A stretch of 9,862 nucleotides of DNA, taken from positions 1 to 9,862 of the forward strand of contig JAYWHK010000152.1 in assembly GCA_043777755.1 (NCBI GenBank), in the 5' to 3' direction. Of the stretch, positions 7,030-9,862 are shown piece by piece. The notes below the pieces were generated by a model. That model was not told where the DNA came from. It did not search any database and was given only the letters and a program-made list of their open reading frames with translations. Within the stretch, counting starts at the first letter, position 1. Each line of letters starts with the position of its first letter. The translations under genes and the position numbers were made by a program. The stretch comes from CANHEE01 sp043777755 (GTDB lineage: Bacteria > Bacteroidota > Bacteroidia > Chitinophagales > Saprospiraceae).

Positions 7030-7037
7030 CAAAAATA
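7030..7037 (-). promoter_or_regulatory. Putative rluF promoter, -7 box TATTTTTG
   Basis: Read on the minus strand, TATTTTTG fits the Bacteroidota TAnnTTTG consensus, the same octamer as before coaBC. It ends only 8 nt before the rluF ATG at 7021, so transcription would start almost at the start codon and the mRNA would be leaderless or nearly so. No convincing -33 TTTG is visible. Confidence 0.4.
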
Positions 7038-7078
7038 GAAAATGTATTTGAAAACGTAGGTAAAACTTGTATTTTTTA

Positions 7079-9409
7079 TCATTTCCATTTATAATTCCAA
7101 GTGATTGAAGGAATAATAGGGAAAATAGTCACTTTAAAAGCCGTTGCTTTTGTTGTATTTTTTTCAAAATCTTGGATAAAATCAGTGTAAGTAAATACTG
7201 TATTCAAGCGATTGTAAGCGTTATAGACAGCAAAATTCCAAGACGATTTGAATCTTTTTTGGCTGTTTGGTCTTGGCGTATAAGTAAAAGACATATCCAT
7301 GCGATGATAGTTCGGAATTCTTGCAGAATTTCGAGGGCCATAATTGATATAAGGACGATTGTCTATAAAATAAAGACTTTCTGTTGGCGTATAAGCATTG
7401 CCTGTTGAATAAACAAATGTTCCTCCAAATTCCCATTTTCTATTGATTTGATAATTTGCAACAACAGACAAATCATGTCGTCGGTCGTACAAAATCGGAT
7501 AAGGTTTCCCGTCATTGATTGCATCAAAAACCCTATCTGTTTTTGACCAAGTGTAGCCAATCCAGCCATTTAGCTTGCCTTTAGTTTTACGAAGCAACAA
7601 TTCGGCACCGTAGGAATAACCACGACCAAACACAAATTCTTGTTCCAAGTTTGCGGCAGCATCTACGACATAATCCTCTCGGTAATCAATCTGGCGTTTC
7701 ATGTCCTTATAGTAAACTTCAAGCGATGTTTCATAATTGTTATTCAAGAAATTTTGAAAATAACCCAAAGCATACTGAACCGCAATTTGTGGTTTTACCG
7801 CTTCCGTACTTGGCACCCAAATGTCACCAGGCAGCGTTGAATTTGAATTGCTGACCAAGTGTACATATTGATTGTTGCGTGTTACCGCAGCTTTAATCGA
7901 AGAAACATCAGTTAATGAAAACTTAGCACTTATTCTTGGCTCAAAACCATAATATGTCTTTACAACTTCTCCTTTTCCGTATTTTTTTCCTGTCAAAATA
8001 GATTGATATTCACCAACTTGCGTAAAAGAAGACAATCGTGTACCATAATTTACGCTCACTCGGTCTGAGATTTTCCAATCATCTTGCACATAAATAGCAG
8101 CTTCATGCGCATTGAAAGGTTTTTTTTCATTGGAAAAAGTTACATTGTTGCTTTTTGCAGTGGCAATACCTGGCGTAAACGTGTGGTTTGTATAATTTAT
8201 ACCAAACTTAACGATGTGTTTTGTATTTGGTAAAAAATCAAAATCTATTTTTGCATTTAAATCATTGATTCCTGTACTGTATTGAACACTAAAATTCTCT
8301 CGACGACTAATGGCATCAAAATTATAACCATTGTAAATTGCCGAAACATTCATGAACAAACGATTGGAAAACAAGTGATTCCAACGCAAAGTAGCTGTTC
8401 TATTGCCATAAGGAAGGTCGAAATTTATATCTCGTTTTTTTGACTTATAAGACAAAACATCTCGACCAAAATAAGCACTAAAATACAAACGGTCTTTTTC
8501 TGAAAAACGATAATTTGCCTTTGCGTTTAAATCATAAAAGTAATAATTTGTTCCTGCAAAATTTGTTGTATTGATATATGGTTGTGCCAAATCCAAGGCA
8601 TAAGTACGTCGGGCAGAAACAATAAACGAGCTTTTTTCTTTTTGAATTGGGCCTTCAATGGTCAGTCGAGAAGCAATTAAACCAATACCACCTTCAACGC
8701 CAAACTTTTTGTCATTGCCTTCTTTCATTTGAATATCAACCACCGACGACAATCTACCACCATATTGTGCAGGCATACCACCTTTGATGAGTGTTGTGTT
8801 TTTTATCGCATCAGCATTGAAAACAGAGAAAAAACCAAGTAAGTGACCTGAGTTATAGACAGTTGCTTCATCTAATAAAATTAGGTTTTGGTCTGGACCA
8901 CCGCCTCGAACATAAAAACCTACGCCACCTTCGCCCGCTGATTTTACACCTGGCAAAAGCTGAATGGTTTTGATAATATCCACTTCTCCCATGAGTGCGG
9001 GTAGTTTTTTAACAGTTTCCATCTGTACGCCAATAGTTCCCATTTCGGTACTTTGAACATTCTGGTCTTTGACCTCTGCCGAAACGACCAGCTCTTGCAT
9101 CATCACACCATCTTCGTCCAATTCAATATTAAGAACTTGGCTGGCATCAAGGTCAATGTCTATATTTTTATCAGAAAAACCAATGTAGGAAATTTTGAAT
9201 TGATATTTACCTTTTGGTAAGGTGATAGAATAGAAGCCATAATTATTTGATATTGCGCTTTGCGTAATTTTGGCTTTATTAGAAATATTTGCACCAATGA
9301 GTGTTTCGCCACTCGCTTTGTCTTTGATGTAGCCGCTTAGGGTAAAATTTTGTGCTTTCAAAAAAAATGCAACAAAACAAAATACCGAAAATAAGATGAT
9401 TTTTTTCAT
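7079..9409 (-). CDS. TonB-dependent outer-membrane receptor with carboxypeptidase-regulatory-like domain
   Basis: This is an outer-membrane active transporter powered through TonB, 776 residues from the ATG at 9409 (a TTG two codons earlier is less likely). Domains in order: signal peptide (about 1-20, ending FFLKAQ); a carboxypeptidase-regulatory-like beta-sandwich (about 22-100: LSGYIKDKASGETLIGANIS, then YGFYSITLPKGKYQFKISYIGF); a TonB-box-like ELVVSAE at 106-112; a plug domain (about 130-230: IIKTIQLLPGVKSAGEGG, FYVRGGGPDQNLILLDEATV, KGGMPAQYGGRLSSVVDI); and a beta-barrel to the C-terminus, which ends in alternating aromatic residues (SITWNYKWK) as barrel proteins do. It is shorter than the roughly 1000-residue SusC proteins, and no SusD partner is beside it, so glycan import is not indicated. 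Ligand unknown: siderophore, vitamin, peptide or other. It reads towards rluF with a 57-bp gap. Confidence 0.93.
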   Translation of the reverse strand: MKKIILFSVFCFVAFFLKAQNFTLSGYIKDKASGETLIGANISNKAKITQSAISNNYGFYSITLPKGKYQFKISYIGFSDKNIDIDLDASQVLNIELDEDGVMMQELVVSAEVKDQNVQSTEMGTIGVQMETVKKLPALMGEVDIIKTIQLLPGVKSAGEGGVGFYVRGGGPDQNLILLDEATVYNSGHLLGFFSVFNADAIKNTTLIKGGMPAQYGGRLSSVVDIQMKEGNDKKFGVEGGIGLIASRLTIEGPIQKEKSSFIVSARRTYALDLAQPYINTTNFAGTNYYFYDLNAKANYRFSEKDRLYFSAYFGRDVLSYKSKKRDINFDLPYGNRTATLRWNHLFSNRLFMNVSAIYNGYNFDAISRRENFSVQYSTGINDLNAKIDFDFLPNTKHIVKFGINYTNHTFTPGIATAKSNNVTFSNEKKPFNAHEAAIYVQDDWKISDRVSVNYGTRLSSFTQVGEYQSILTGKKYGKGEVVKTYYGFEPRISAKFSLTDVSSIKAAVTRNNQYVHLVSNSNSTLPGDIWVPSTEAVKPQIAVQYALGYFQNFLNNNYETSLEVYYKDMKRQIDYREDYVVDAAANLEQEFVFGRGYSYGAELLLRKTKGKLNGWIGYTWSKTDRVFDAINDGKPYPILYDRRHDLSVVANYQINRKWEFGGTFVYSTGNAYTPTESLYFIDNRPYINYGPRNSARIPNYHRMDMSFTYTPRPNSQKRFKSSWNFAVYNAYNRLNTVFTYTDFIQDFEKNTTKATAFKVTIFPIIPSITWNYKWK

Positions 9410-9610
9410 TTTCAAAATAAAATTTTATACTATATTGATATAAATAGTTGGGCTAAAATAAACGTGGTTATTTCTATACGCCTGCTTAAACGATTGAACA
9501 GTTCTTTTCGTTTTGTCAAGTAACGATTATTTAACAAATCTTATTTGGTTTAGTTTTATAAAAAGGATAAAAACGGCTTTTTGATAGATAAAACCAATCC
9601 CAAAAGCAAA
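9410..9610. other. Upstream region of the receptor gene, no gene seen
   Basis: About 200 bp with no convincing ORF on either strand. It must hold the receptor's promoter (minus strand). I find only imperfect candidates: TATTTTAG, about 60 nt upstream of the ATG, and a TATTTTG directly before the ATG that is too close to serve. An open plus-strand stretch ending in KRLNSSFRFVK lacks an ATG and is not called. I see no clear operator palindrome such as a Fur box. Confidence 0.4.
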
Positions 9611-9645
9611 AAACTTGCTACGAATCATTCGTAGCAAGTTTTTTT
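9611..9645. terminator. Perfect hairpin, bidirectional intrinsic terminator
   Basis: A perfect stem of at least 12 bp (ACTTGCTACGAA at 9613-9624 with TTCGTAGCAAGT at 9628-9639), extended by A-T pairs, closes a 3-nt loop. A T-run follows on the plus strand (9639-9645), and an A-run precedes it (9608-9613), which becomes a U-run on the minus strand, so it can stop transcription both ways. No plus-strand gene ends just upstream. It most likely ends a minus-strand transcript entering from the right edge and insulates the receptor gene. Confidence 0.85.
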
Positions 9646-9664
9646 ATAAAGTTTTATTATTTTC

Positions 9665-9799
9665 CTATTTCACCACAAAACCACCACCAAGAGCTTTGTC
9701 AGCACAGACAAAAATCAATTGACCTTTATCTATTTTGGCGCAAAAAAAATGCTTTCTGTCAAAATCCACTACTGAGCGGCACGGTTTTATTAAGCGGAA
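9665..9799 (-). pseudogene. Startless 44-codon open stretch, possible gene remnant
   Basis: On the minus strand, 44 sense codons run from just after a TAA (9800-9802) to a TAG (9665-9667), 20 bp before the hairpin terminator. The stretch has no in-frame ATG; the only plausible start is a GTG at 9769, giving 34 residues. The translated end (KIDKGQLIFVCADKALGGGFVVK, given here as KIDKGQLIFV then CADKALGGGFVVK) looks protein-like, with glycine-rich and hydrophobic alternation, but I do not recognise a family. It could be the 3' remnant of a decayed gene, a small GTG-started protein, or chance. The terminator placed right behind it is what makes a formerly transcribed gene plausible. Confidence 0.3.
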
Positions 9800-9823
9800 T
9801 TAAATTTTATAATTACTTGATAA

Positions 9824-9862
9824 TCAATATTTTGTGCTATTAAGTTTTTCAAGTAAAGTAGC
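9824..9862 (-). CDS. Possible 3' tip of a gene entering from the right edge (partial)
   Basis: On the minus strand the last 13 codons of one frame (ATLLEKLNSTKY, then TGA at 9824-9826) look like a plausible C-terminus. A second frame is also open from the edge (9861 down to a TAA at 9790-9792, ending YQVIIKFNSA), so the frame cannot be settled with so little sequence. Either way, a minus-strand gene beyond the window feeding the hairpin terminator at 9611-9645 is a reasonable inference. No function can be suggested. Confidence 0.3.
   Translation of the reverse strand, partial: ATLLEKLNSTKY

Noticed and set aside
6542..7094. Overlapping plus-strand ORFs of about 100-116 codons
   Set aside because: They are antisense to rluF and its promoter region, with no domain and no plausible start context.
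7079..9409. SusC of a polysaccharide utilisation locus
   Set aside because: The protein is about 776 residues instead of roughly 1000. No SusD, glycoside hydrolase or sensor gene is adjacent.
9420..9540. Short plus-strand open stretch ending KRLNSSFRFVK
   Set aside because: It has no ATG, is about 25 codons long, and lies where the receptor promoter must be.
9611..9645. CRISPR repeat or attachment site
   Set aside because: It is a single inverted repeat with a T-run, no direct copies or spacers, and no recombinase nearby. An intrinsic terminator explains it fully.

Overview
The window looks like chromosomal DNA from an AT-rich member of the Bacteroidota, probably a Cytophagia-type organism. 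Three things point there: a PorD-type (DUF4835) protein directly behind coaBC, a TonB-dependent outer-membrane receptor with an N-terminal carboxypeptidase-regulatory-like domain, and TAnnTTTG promoter boxes instead of E. coli-type -10 boxes. I see no insertion sequence, phage gene, tRNA, rRNA or CRISPR array. Most of the window is ordinary core and housekeeping DNA.

Layout. (1) Positions 50-2044, minus strand: histidine ammonia-lyase hutH, followed by a small unrecognised two-helix membrane protein whose last codons contain a terminator-like hairpin. (2) Positions 2045-2167: a divergent intergenic region with a promoter box facing each way. (3) Positions 2168-6301, plus strand: a tight four-gene run, coaBC - porD - FAH-family hydrolase - Wzx-like flippase, with gaps of 3, 11 and 1 nt, so very likely one transcript. 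(4) Positions 6275-7021, minus strand: rluF-type 23S rRNA pseudouridine synthase, whose 3' end overlaps the flippase 3' end by 27 bp. (5) Positions 7079-9409, minus strand: TonB-dependent receptor. (6) Positions 9410-9862: no convincing complete gene. This stretch holds the receptor's upstream region, a perfect hairpin terminator, a startless 44-codon open stretch, and possibly the 3' tip of a minus-strand gene entering from the right edge.

How the genes relate. CoaBC makes 4'-phosphopantetheine for CoA. PorD belongs to a family tied to the Bacteroidota type IX secretion machinery. The FAH protein probably acts on a small acylpyruvate or oxaloacetate-like metabolite, and the flippase probably exports lipid-linked glycans. 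They share a transcript more than an evident pathway. HutH opens histidine degradation to urocanate, but no other hut gene is visible. The receptor would import an unidentified ligand using TonB energy; no SusD-type lipoprotein accompanies it.

I did not find a clear new multi-gene system. The items most worth a second look are the unrecognised membrane protein with its odd 3' end, the remnant-like DNA near the right edge, and the substituted flavin-domain residues of CoaBC.
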